This document shows positions 1-5,101 of a DNA stretch of 5,101 nucleotides, one piece after another; positions within the stretch are counted from its first letter, which is position 1, and every line of letters begins with the position of its first letter. The stretch comes from Actinomycetota bacterium. GTDB lineage: Bacteria; Actinomycetota; Actinomycetes; S36-B12; UBA5976. The stretch covers positions 1 through 5,101 of the forward strand of contig RGCY01000092.1 in NCBI GenBank assembly GCA_009918865.1. The letters run 5' to 3'. The notes beneath the pieces were generated by a model. The model ran no database searches. It saw only the letters and a program-made list of their open reading frames with translations, and was not told the DNA's origin. Position numbers and translations under genes: made by a program.

Positions 1-765
1 AATGGTCATGATGCGCATGCGTCGTGGGTGCACTCCCAGCGATACCGCTTCGTCATCATTAAGCAAAAGCGCATCCATCCGCCGACCAAGCGCAATAAGA
101 GCGCCGACCGCAACGGCGATGTAGCCGCCAACCATCCGCAAACTGTCCCAGCCCACCGTTGTGAGTTGACCGAGAATCCATGAATAGACCGGTCGCAACA
201 CATTGCTGTTGCGCTGCTGCAGGTAGGTCTGCAACGCAGTTGCGAACGACGCGACTGCCACGCCAGCGAGCACAGTGCTCACGGGGTCATGCCCAAGCCG
301 ACCTCCCAAGGTCAACGTGACCGCGACCGCAACCACCGCACCGACGAATGCAAAAAGCGGCAGCGATGGTGATGTTTGCGCTGCACGCAAAGCGATAGCC
401 ACAGTCACGCCGAATCCAGCACCAGCGGCAACACCCAACAGATATGGGTCGGCTAAGGGATTGCGGAACACTGTTTGATACGCCGCGCCACTTGTTGCCA
501 ACGCGGCACCAACGGCAGCGGCTAACAGAACACGCGGCACGCGAATTTGCGTGAGCACGGTGGCGTCCACGCCAGTGAGGCCATGCGGCATGCCGAGCAA
601 ACTGCGGATTGTCTGCGCCATGGGCAACTGCGCTGGACCAAATGCGCAGCCGACCATGACCACCACCACCAGTGCAGCGGCGCACACGGCAGTCCACACC
701 CACACGCGGGGTTCGCCGTGGCGGCGCCGCGATATGCGTGCTTCTGCGGCAATGGTGGTGGTCAT
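1..765 (-). CDS. btuC: Cobalamin ABC transporter permease, FecCD family (partial, C-terminus cut off)
   Basis: This is the membrane permease of an ABC importer, most likely for vitamin B12. It forms the channel through which substrate delivered by the binding protein is moved by the ATPase. The window holds 255 codons from ATG; the family is usually about 330-350 residues, so the C-terminal quarter lies beyond the left edge. FecCD-family landmarks are visible: RVPRVL (residues 75-80), FRNPLADPYLLGV (100-112), YSWILGQL (194-201) and LLLNDDEAVSLGV (233-245), the last being the cytoplasmic region that contacts the ATPase. Hydrophobic segments occur near 22-40, 76-97, 108-128, 134-155, 162-182 and 211-228. 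The start lies 10 bp after the btuF stop, so the two genes are surely co-transcribed. No strong Shine-Dalgarno is visible, so translational coupling is likely. FecCD permeases for siderophores look similar; the B12 assignment rests on the upstream cobalamin riboswitch and the BtuF-like neighbour. Confidence 0.9.
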   Translation of the reverse strand, partial: MTTTIAAEARISRRRHGEPRVWVWTAVCAAALVVVVMVGCAFGPAQLPMAQTIRSLLGMPHGLTGVDATVLTQIRVPRVLLAAAVGAALATSGAAYQTVFRNPLADPYLLGVAAGAGFGVTVAIALRAAQTSPSLPLFAFVGAVVAVAVTLTLGGRLGHDPVSTVLAGVAVASFATALQTYLQQRNSNVLRPVYSWILGQLTTVGWDSLRMVGGYIAVAVGALIALGRRMDALLLNDDEAVSLGVHPRRMRIMTI

Positions 766-775
766 GGTTCAGATG

Positions 776-1678
776 TCACATCAACGCTGGAATGGCTTTG
801 GCAACAGCCTTGTAAAGCTCAACCACACGCGGACCCCAGCGCGATGCAATGTCTGAGTCCAGTGCCACAACTGAACGCATGCGCACTGCCTGCACTTCAT
901 CCCAGCCCGGTCGAATTGCCACAGTGTCCGCACTTGTGCCATCGGATGTGTCAGCTAGGAACACAACCATCGGATTGGCTTTCACCACATACTCACTCGT
1001 CAATTGTGGGTAACCCTTTGCATCGGCGGTGGCCGCTGCGTCAGCGATGTTGGTCAATCCGAAGTCTTTGTAGACGCTACCAATGAAGGTGTCAGATGTT
1101 GCACTGTAGAGCGTTGAATCAACTTCGTGGAAAATCTTGATGCCCTTGCCAGGGTTAGCCGATTTCAGCGCAGCCGCGATGTCTGCGCGCATCTTCTTTA
1201 TGACTTTCGATGCACCATCCTTGTGACCAGTCACAGCGCCAAGTTCTTCGATTTGCGCATACACCTCGGCGAGATCCTTGGCAGCCGGCTGGAGCAGCAC
1301 GGGAATGTTGAGTTTCTTGAATCCGTCGAGTGCGTTCTTGGCTGATGTCGTGTCAAATGACAACACCACAAGGTCGGGCTTGTACTTCGCGACTGCTTCG
1401 ATGTTCAAGTTGAAGGCTGACAGATTCTTCACGGGTGCAACTGGGGGATAGGTGCTCAGGGAATCCACCGCGATAACTTGCCGACCAGCACCAATCGCAA
1501 ACAGCGACTCAGTGGCAGTGGGCGAAAGCGAAACGATGCGTGAAAGTTGCTTGGGCACCACAACTTCGTTTGCGGATGTGACTTTTATGCCGCCGCCACA
1601 CGCTGCGAGCACTGTTGCGAGCAAAGACATCGCAGCAGCACCAGCAATGCTGCGCCAACGGCGTGATGGGTTGTTCAT
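776..1678 (-). CDS. btuF: Cobalamin-binding lipoprotein of an ABC importer, BtuF-like
   Basis: This is the extracellular substrate-binding protein (300 aa, complete) that captures cobalamin and hands it to the BtuC permease. The N-terminus has basic residues (RRWR), a hydrophobic stretch and a lipobox LAAC with the lipidated Cys at residue 27, so the mature protein should be anchored to the outer face of the membrane. The Fe/B12 periplasmic-binding domain (PF01497 type) fills the rest. Its first lobe has RIVSLSPTATESLFAIGAG (47-65) followed by the typical YPP turn (77-79). The second lobe ends with RPGW (256-259) and ASRWGPR (278-284), the usual closing motif with Trp where Pro is commoner. 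The start is fixed by the lipoprotein signal and by AGGGAG four bases upstream of the ATG. It is the first gene after the cobalamin riboswitch, and its Shine-Dalgarno is inside the switch's sequestering hairpin. A siderophore or heme binder is possible from the protein alone; the riboswitch favours cobalamin. Confidence 0.92.
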   Translation of the reverse strand: MNNPSRRWRSIAGAAAMSLLATVLAACGGGIKVTSANEVVVPKQLSRIVSLSPTATESLFAIGAGRQVIAVDSLSTYPPVAPVKNLSAFNLNIEAVAKYKPDLVVLSFDTTSAKNALDGFKKLNIPVLLQPAAKDLAEVYAQIEELGAVTGHKDGASKVIKKMRADIAAALKSANPGKGIKIFHEVDSTLYSATSDTFIGSVYKDFGLTNIADAAATADAKGYPQLTSEYVVKANPMVVFLADTSDGTSADTVAIRPGWDEVQAVRMRSVVALDSDIASRWGPRVVELYKAVAKAIPALM

Positions 1679-1682
1679 GGTT

Positions 1683-1705
1683 CTCCCTCATGTCAGATGA
1701 GGGAG
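1683..1705 (-). promoter_or_regulatory. RBS-sequestering hairpin of btuF
   Basis: In the minus-strand RNA, CTCCCTCAT (1705-1697) and ATGAGGGAG (1691-1683) form a perfect 9-bp stem with a 5-base loop (CTGAC). The 3' arm contains the btuF Shine-Dalgarno (AGGGAG), four bases before the ATG at 1678. There is no U-tract after the stem, so this fits translational control by RBS occlusion rather than an intrinsic terminator. It is the natural OFF element of the cobalamin riboswitch just upstream. Confidence 0.75.
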
Positions 1706-1764
1706 GAAGTGCGATTCATCGACAGCCGCATGTCACGGGCCGCGCGACGGACCGGCCTTCCTCC
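1702..1764 (-). promoter_or_regulatory. Candidate anti-sequestor pairing of the riboswitch expression platform
   Basis: GGAGGAAG (1764-1757 in the minus RNA) is the exact complement of CTTCCTCC (1709-1702). The second element overlaps the first four bases of the RBS-sequestering stem (1705-1702), so the two pairings cannot both form fully. If the anti-sequestor forms, the stem loses its base and the btuF Shine-Dalgarno is freer. The complementarity is seen directly; the switching role is inferred. Confidence 0.55.
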
Positions 1765-1778
1765 GAGGCGGTTTCGTC

Positions 1779-1872
1779 GACGATGTGCCAGGCGACCTGA
1801 CTCACCCCGTTGGACGGGGCTCACAGTTGCGGGACAGTGCCGGATTCTCACCGGCTTCGCTGCCACATCGTC
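1779..1872 (-). ncRNA. Cobalamin riboswitch aptamer (compact)
   Basis: Reading the minus strand from 1872, GACGATGTG (1872-1864) pairs perfectly with CACATCGTC (1787-1779) as the closing P1 helix. Inside lie the conserved cobalamin core pieces: GCCGG/CCGGC closing the TGAGAAT loop (1855-1839), CTGTCCCGCAACTGTGA (1837-1821), and a B12 box AGTCAGGTCGCCTGGC (1802-1787) just before the P1 3' strand. GCG (1860-1858) can pair with CGC (1831-1829), replacing the commoner GGGA/TCCC version. Between the core and the B12 box is a single short hairpin (CCCCGT/ACGGGG, loop CCA, 1819-1805), so the peripheral arm is much reduced compared with roughly 200-nt enterobacterial examples. Such RNAs bind adenosyl- or other cobalamins and usually repress B12 uptake or synthesis genes when ligand is abundant. 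Here it precedes btuF-btuC, which fits feedback control of import. Confidence 0.9.
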
Positions 1873-1913
1873 TCCCGATTCGGCTCCTCAGCGATGCTGC
1901 GGTCGATCGGGAG
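1872..1913 (-). promoter_or_regulatory. 5' hairpin directly preceding the riboswitch aptamer
   Basis: CTCCCGAT (1913-1906) and ATCGGGAG (1879-1872) form a perfect 8-bp stem in the minus RNA. The 26-base interior can form a smaller CAGC/GCTG stem. Its 3' arm abuts, and shares one base with, the P1 strand of the aptamer, so it could stack on the aptamer or protect the transcript's 5' end. Whether it belongs to the riboswitch proper is uncertain. Confidence 0.55.
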
Positions 1914-1918
1914 TCATG

Positions 1919-1927
1919 ACACTAGCA
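1919..1927 (-). promoter_or_regulatory. Candidate extended -10 promoter for the btu operon
   Basis: The minus strand reads TGC-TAGTGT here, matching the extended -10 form TGN-TANNNT used by many actinobacterial housekeeping promoters. Initiation about seven bases downstream would fall near 1912, right at the base of the 5' hairpin before the riboswitch. No convincing -35 hexamer is visible at the usual spacing. The placement is attractive, but the motif is short. Confidence 0.35.
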
Positions 1928-1938
1928 GCGCGACCCCT

Positions 1939-1954
1939 TGGCGCATAGGCGCCA
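1939..1954 (-). terminator. Hairpin after rpiB, possible U-less terminator
   Basis: TGGCGC (1954-1949) and GCGCCA (1944-1939) form a perfect 6-bp stem with the loop CTAT, starting 15 bases after the rpiB stop codon. No U-tract follows (the next bases are AGGGG), so it is not a canonical intrinsic terminator. It may mark the rpiB 3' end or only slow polymerase. If it does not terminate, rpiB transcripts would run into the cobalamin riboswitch. Confidence 0.35.
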
Positions 1955-1969
1955 GCCTGTGGCGCGCGC

Positions 1970-2446
1970 TCAGATGGTGTGAGTGTGTTCGTAGTCGCTG
2001 ATGGCGGCAATGCGCCGCTCATGGCGAATCGCATCCTGAGCCACCGCGAAAGGTGCGGCAAGGAAAGCGTCCACAATGGCAAGCGCTGTGGCTTCATCGT
2101 GCATCCGCGCGCCAAGACCCATCACATTTGCGTTGTTGTGGTTACGCGCGAGTTTGGCAGTCTCCACGCTCCAGGCGAGTGCAGCCCGCGCGCCGACAAC
2201 CTTGTTGGCAGCAATCTGTTCGCCGTTACCACTGCCGCCGATGACGATGCCGAGAGCCGCAATCTCTTGGGCCTGGTCATTCACCACACCTTCGGCTGCA
2301 CGAATGCAGAACGCTGGATAGTCGTCGTCGGCGTCATATTCATGGGCGCCGTGGTCAATGGGTTCATGGCCCGCTTCGATCAGCCACCGTTTGAGCAATT
2401 CCTTGAATTCGAATCCGGCATGGTCACATCCGAGGTGCACGCGCAT
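1970..2446 (-). CDS. rpiB: Ribose-5-phosphate isomerase B
   Basis: This cytoplasmic enzyme of the non-oxidative pentose phosphate pathway interconverts ribulose 5-phosphate and ribose 5-phosphate. The protein has 158 residues, normal for the LacAB/RpiB family (M. tuberculosis RpiB is about 160). It opens with MRVHLGCDHAG, with the substrate-binding Asp8-His9 pair. It continues through YDADDDYPAFC (37-47), GGSGNGEQIAANK (70-82), and LARNHNNANVMGLGARMH (99-116), including His103 and Arg114. As in mycobacterial RpiB, the E. coli catalytic Cys position is Gly (residue 70), and Glu76 sits where the mycobacterial enzyme has its proposed catalytic Glu. The start is chosen because family homology begins exactly there and AGGATGAAGG lies just upstream. 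The reading frame stays open far upstream, but that part does not resemble the family and overlaps smc. rpiB is transcribed divergently from smc and precedes the B12 operon on the same strand. Confidence 0.96.
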   Translation of the reverse strand: MRVHLGCDHAGFEFKELLKRWLIEAGHEPIDHGAHEYDADDDYPAFCIRAAEGVVNDQAQEIAALGIVIGGSGNGEQIAANKVVGARAALAWSVETAKLARNHNNANVMGLGARMHDEATALAIVDAFLAAPFAVAQDAIRHERRIAAISDYEHTHTI

Positions 2447-2464
2447 GCCTTCATCCTGCCACTG

Positions 2465-2520
2465 CCGAAGCCATCTCAAGGGCGACAACCCGAAGCCGTG
2501 TCGCCAATCGGAGGGCTTCG
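2465..2520. repeat. Complementary repeat cluster in the rpiB/smc spacer, potential RNA switch or operator
   Basis: CCGAAGCC occurs twice (2465-2472 and 2490-2497), 25 bases apart, and its complement GGCTTCG lies at 2514-2520. GGCGACA (2481-2487) and TGTCGCC (2499-2505) form a second 7-bp pairing around the inner copy. Two folds compete. One is a nested hairpin: 2466-2472 with 2514-2520, then a symmetric 8/8 internal loop, then 2481-2487 with 2499-2505. The other, on the plus strand, is an H-type pseudoknot in which 2491-2497 pairs with 2514-2520. The cluster starts about 19 bases upstream of the rpiB start, next to its Shine-Dalgarno, so a role in the rpiB leader is plausible. It could equally be a DNA operator. 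I recognise no known family. Confidence 0.4.
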
Positions 2521-2644
2521 CCTGTGTCAGTGCAACGCCTGTCACACCGCCACCGCACCCAGAACGCACCTGTGGTGCGCGCCGAGCGTCGCTACTGCCG
2601 CGGCACGCCCGGTGGCATTGCCACACGAGCGCTACCCGGCTGGC
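2521..2644. other. Remainder of the divergent rpiB/smc intergenic spacer
   Basis: There is no gene in this stretch that I can support. It must hold the smc promoter and probably the rpiB promoter, but no clear -10/-35 pair stands out; TTGCAC with TCCGAT 17 bases later on the minus strand (2536-2508) is a weak match. Small perfect inverted repeats are present: CGCACC/GGTGCG (2565-2579), the palindrome TGCCGCGGCA (2596-2605) and GTGGC/GCCAC (2612-2624). No tRNA T-loop or SRP-RNA motif is visible. Confidence 0.5.
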
Positions 2645-2649
2645 AGGAT
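2645..2649 (+). promoter_or_regulatory. Shine-Dalgarno of smc
   Basis: AGGAT lies eight bases before the ATG at 2658, and supports this start together with the conserved SMC N-terminus that begins exactly there. Confidence 0.6.
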
Positions 2650-2657
2650 TGCGCAAC

Positions 2658-5101
2658 ATGTTCCTGAAGTCACTCACGCTCAAGGGCTTTAAGTCCTTCG
2701 CATCGAGCACGAGTCTTGACTTCGAAAAGGGTGTCACATGTGTCGTCGGCCCTAACGGTTCCGGTAAGTCCAATGTGGTTGATGCCATCGCCTGGGTGAT
2801 GGGTGAGCAAGCCGCGAAGGCACTGCGCGGAACGTCAATGCAAGATGTCATCTTCTCCGGCAGTTCGAGCCGCCCACCGCTCGGTCGTGCCGAAGTTGCT
2901 CTGACCATCGACAACACTGATGGCTCGCTACCCATCGACTTCACGGAAGTCACCATCTCGCGAACCTTGTTCCGCAACGGCACAAGTGAGTACGCCATCA
3001 ATGGTGAGCAGTGCCGCTTGCTTGATGTTCAGGAATTGCTCTCCGACACTGGTATGGGTCGGCAAATGCACGTGATTGTCGGGCAGAACCAACTAGTGGG
3101 GATTTTGCGGTCGTCTGCCGAAGAGCGTCGCGGCATGATTGAAGAAGCCGCAGGAGTTTTGAAGTACCGCCGGCGTAAAGAAAAGGCACTTCGCAAACTT
3201 GAGTCAACTGAAGCGAATATGCAACGACTCACTGACCTGACCACTGAGATTCGTCGCCAACTCAAGCCCCTTGGAAGACAAGCCGAAGCCGCGCGGCGTG
3301 CATCCATCATCCAAGCCGATGCGCGTGACGCACGCCTTCGCTTGCTCGCGGACGACCTGGTCTCCATGCAAAACCTCCTTGAGCGAGAGGTTGCTGATGA
3401 AACTGCTTTGCGCCAGCGCCGCACAGAAGTGGAGTCAGCACTTGCAGCGTTGCAAGCGCGTGAAACTTCCGTCGAAGCCGAACACCTTGAGACCGCGCCG
3501 GAAGTGCAGCGGCTCTCTGATGTGTGGTTCAACCTTGCGGGTCTGAAAGAACGCACAGCTGGTCTGCTCGCGCTCGCGGCTGAACGACAACGCCTACTCG
3601 ATGATGAAGTTGATGATGCGCCGGTTGTGCGCGACCCTGCTGAACTCGATGCCAACGCCCGCAAGTCACGTGCGGAAGAACATGAACTACTTCGTGAAGT
3701 GGAACAACAGCGCGCAGCACTTGCGCGAGCCGTGCAGGTGCGCGCGAGCGCCGAAGAAGCGCTCGCAAGTCACGACTCCACTGCAGAGCGAATCGCGCGT
3801 TCTGCCGCAGATCGCCGCGAACATCTCGCACGGCTTGCTGGCATGGTCACGGCTGCGCAATCGCGCCTCGAAGCTCGCGAAGTGGAGATTGGGCGTCTGC
3901 AGGGTCAACACCAAGATGCGTTGCAACGTGCATCGGCTGCACAGAACGCCTTCCGCGACATGGAATCGACCATTGCCGGGCTCGGTGAAGGTGAACTTGG
4001 GCTTGATGCCGCTCATGCCCGAGCAGTTGCAGATTTGCAGCAAGCGCAAACTCGAGTGAACAACGCAACCGATGCGGTAGCCGCAGCAGACAAGAGTCGC
4101 GCCGCGGCACATGCTCGCGTTGAGGCACTCACTTCCGCGTTGGAACACGATGGCGCGGCATCTCTACTCGAAGCAGCGGACGCACTCAGTTCCGTGTTGG
4201 GTCCTTTGGCTGACATGGTGAAGGTGCGCACGGGTAGCGAAGCAGCAGTTGCCGCCGCGCTCGGACCGCTGGCCAACGCGGTTGCTGTGAATGGTCGCAG
4301 TGCGGCTGCTGGCGCCATGCGCACGGTGCGTGAGAAGTCCGCAGGGCGTGCGGCTCTGGTGGTCTTGGGTTCCGCTCCCGCGATCTACCCAACCGCACCC
4401 ACAGGAACGAGTTGGGTTCTCGATGCGCTCAGTGGCGATTCCGCCGTCATCGCCGCGCTCTCACATCTGCTGCGCGGGTACGTGTTGGTGTCATCTCTTG
4501 ATTCAGCTGCGGCTGTGGTCACGGCAGATGAATCCCTTATCGCGGTCACTCCTGATGGCGACATTCTCGGCGCTGCGTGGGCAAGTGCTGGTGACACAGC
4601 CGCATCGCGTTTGCAGTTGCAGGCAGCGTTGGATGCCGCAGCGGCCGATCTCTCAGAGTTCACCGCACAAGCTGAACGTGCACAGTTTGACTTCGCTGCC
4701 GCACAAGCATCGCTTGCTGAAGCCCAGGAGCGTGTTGACCACGCACTCACCCGACTTTATGAATCCGATGCCCAGATGTCAGCGGTTGCTGAGCAGCTTG
4801 GTGAATATGCAAGCGCCATCCGCAGCGCGCAGGCCGAAGCACAGCGTCTTGCACAGGCGATGGCAGATGCTGCGACCGCGCGTGATGAAGACTCTGCGGC
4901 CATCGTGACATTGCAATCGCAATTTGATGAGGCACAAGCGCAGCCAGAGGAACGAGTTCCAGACGAAAGTGATCGCGCCAACCTTGCAGCGACGGTTGAG
5001 ACTGCTCGCACTGCCGAAGTGGATGCTCGGCTCGCAGTGCGTACCACTGAAGAACGCATGCGTTCCGCCGCAGGTCAGGCGGAGTCGTTCGAGCGTGCTG
5101 C
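2658..5101 (+). CDS. smc: Chromosome segregation protein SMC (partial, C-terminal third missing)
   Basis: SMC is the ATPase core of the bacterial condensin. It dimerises through its hinge, binds the ScpA/ScpB kleisin complex at its heads, and extrudes or tethers DNA loops for nucleoid organisation and segregation. The window holds 814 codons with no stop, running off the right edge; actinobacterial SMCs are about 1,200 aa. The N-terminal head has MFLKSLTLKGFKSF, the Walker A motif GPNGSGKS (31-38, Lys37), the arginine-finger region LRG (Arg57) and the Q-loop Gln143, then EERRGMIEEAAGVLKYRRRKEKALRKL (155-181) leading into the first coiled coil (about 170-497, including LTDLTTEIRRQLKPLGRQAEAARRA). 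The hinge spans about 498-645, starting near LGPLADMVKV (515 on). The returning coiled coil begins near 650 and carries the actinobacterial ARLAVRTTEER stretch. The signature motif and Walker B lie outside the window. The next residue after Q143 is Asn instead of the usual Gly, and several hinge glycines are Ala. The gene is divergent from rpiB. Confidence 0.97.
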   Translation, partial: MFLKSLTLKGFKSFASSTSLDFEKGVTCVVGPNGSGKSNVVDAIAWVMGEQAAKALRGTSMQDVIFSGSSSRPPLGRAEVALTIDNTDGSLPIDFTEVTISRTLFRNGTSEYAINGEQCRLLDVQELLSDTGMGRQMHVIVGQNQLVGILRSSAEERRGMIEEAAGVLKYRRRKEKALRKLESTEANMQRLTDLTTEIRRQLKPLGRQAEAARRASIIQADARDARLRLLADDLVSMQNLLEREVADETALRQRRTEVESALAALQARETSVEAEHLETAPEVQRLSDVWFNLAGLKERTAGLLALAAERQRLLDDEVDDAPVVRDPAELDANARKSRAEEHELLREVEQQRAALARAVQVRASAEEALASHDSTAERIARSAADRREHLARLAGMVTAAQSRLEAREVEIGRLQGQHQDALQRASAAQNAFRDMESTIAGLGEGELGLDAAHARAVADLQQAQTRVNNATDAVAAADKSRAAAHARVEALTSALEHDGAASLLEAADALSSVLGPLADMVKVRTGSEAAVAAALGPLANAVAVNGRSAAAGAMRTVREKSAGRAALVVLGSAPAIYPTAPTGTSWVLDALSGDSAVIAALSHLLRGYVLVSSLDSAAAVVTADESLIAVTPDGDILGAAWASAGDTAASRLQLQAALDAAAADLSEFTAQAERAQFDFAAAQASLAEAQERVDHALTRLYESDAQMSAVAEQLGEYASAIRSAQAEAQRLAQAMADAATARDEDSAAIVTLQSQFDEAQAQPEERVPDESDRANLAATVETARTAEVDARLAVRTTEERMRSAAGQAESFERA

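Noticed and set aside
1..1678. The transporter as a siderophore (iron) importer
   Set aside because: The protein families alone would allow it, but the cobalamin riboswitch directly upstream makes B12 the better assignment.
1683..1705. The strong hairpin before btuF as an intrinsic terminator
   Set aside because: No U-tract follows and the 3' arm carries the btuF Shine-Dalgarno, so RBS sequestration fits better.
2447..2657. A tRNA, SRP RNA or other known small RNA in the spacer
   Set aside because: No T-loop GTTCRA motif, acceptor-stem pairing or SRP-type core sequence is present.
1979..2692. Long plus-strand open frame antisense to rpiB
   Set aside because: It is the complement of a clearly real rpiB gene, resembles no family I know, and runs past the smc start in another frame.
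2447..3001. Upstream extension of the rpiB reading frame, which stays open on the minus strand to 3001
   Set aside because: Family homology starts exactly at the Met at 2446, with a good Shine-Dalgarno. The extension shows no RpiB-like sequence and overlaps the conserved start of smc on the other strand, so it is a GC-driven open frame.
3029..4908. Several open frames of 90-210 codons on both strands inside smc
   Set aside because: They lie within the continuous, recognisable SMC coding frame and show low-complexity Arg/Ser/Ala-rich translations typical of shadow frames.
1..5101. Mobile elements, CRISPR arrays or defence genes
   Set aside because: No terminal inverted repeats, spaced direct repeats, transposase or nuclease motifs were seen; nearly the whole window is explained by conserved genes and their leaders.

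Overview
The window looks like chromosomal DNA of a moderately GC-rich actinomycete (Actinomycetota). The partial SMC protein and the RpiB both follow the mycobacterial proteins closely as I remember them, including the RpiB subtype that lacks the E. coli-type active-site cysteine. The cobalamin riboswitch also has an actinobacterial-style B12 box. No species is claimed, and there are no signs of mobile DNA, phage, CRISPR, tRNA or rRNA.

The left part (1-1927, minus strand) is a vitamin B12 uptake operon, read right to left. It has a candidate extended -10 promoter (about 1919-1927), a 5' hairpin (1872-1913), a compact cobalamin riboswitch aptamer (1779-1872), and an expression platform in which the Shine-Dalgarno of the first gene lies in a perfect 9-bp stem (1683-1705) that competes with an upstream anti-sequestor. 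Then come btuF (lipoprotein cobalamin-binding protein, 776-1678) and, 10 bp later, btuC (FecCD-family permease), which runs off the left edge. The ATPase gene btuD is expected beyond the edge. Low cobalamin should permit translation of the importer and high cobalamin should repress it.

The middle part is rpiB (ribose-5-phosphate isomerase B, minus strand, 1970-2446), with a hairpin just after its stop codon. A 211-bp divergent spacer (2447-2657) separates it from smc. The rpiB side of this spacer contains paired 7-base complementary elements that can form either a nested two-stem hairpin or, on the plus strand, an H-type pseudoknot.

The right part (2658-5101, plus strand) is the first 814 codons of smc: the N-terminal ATPase half, the first coiled coil, the hinge and the start of the returning coiled coil. 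It is cut by the window edge. Its hinge and Q-loop carry substitutions worth checking.

The genes are ordinary housekeeping and transport functions. I found no clear new system. The most interesting material is regulatory RNA: the riboswitch platform and the rpiB/smc spacer.
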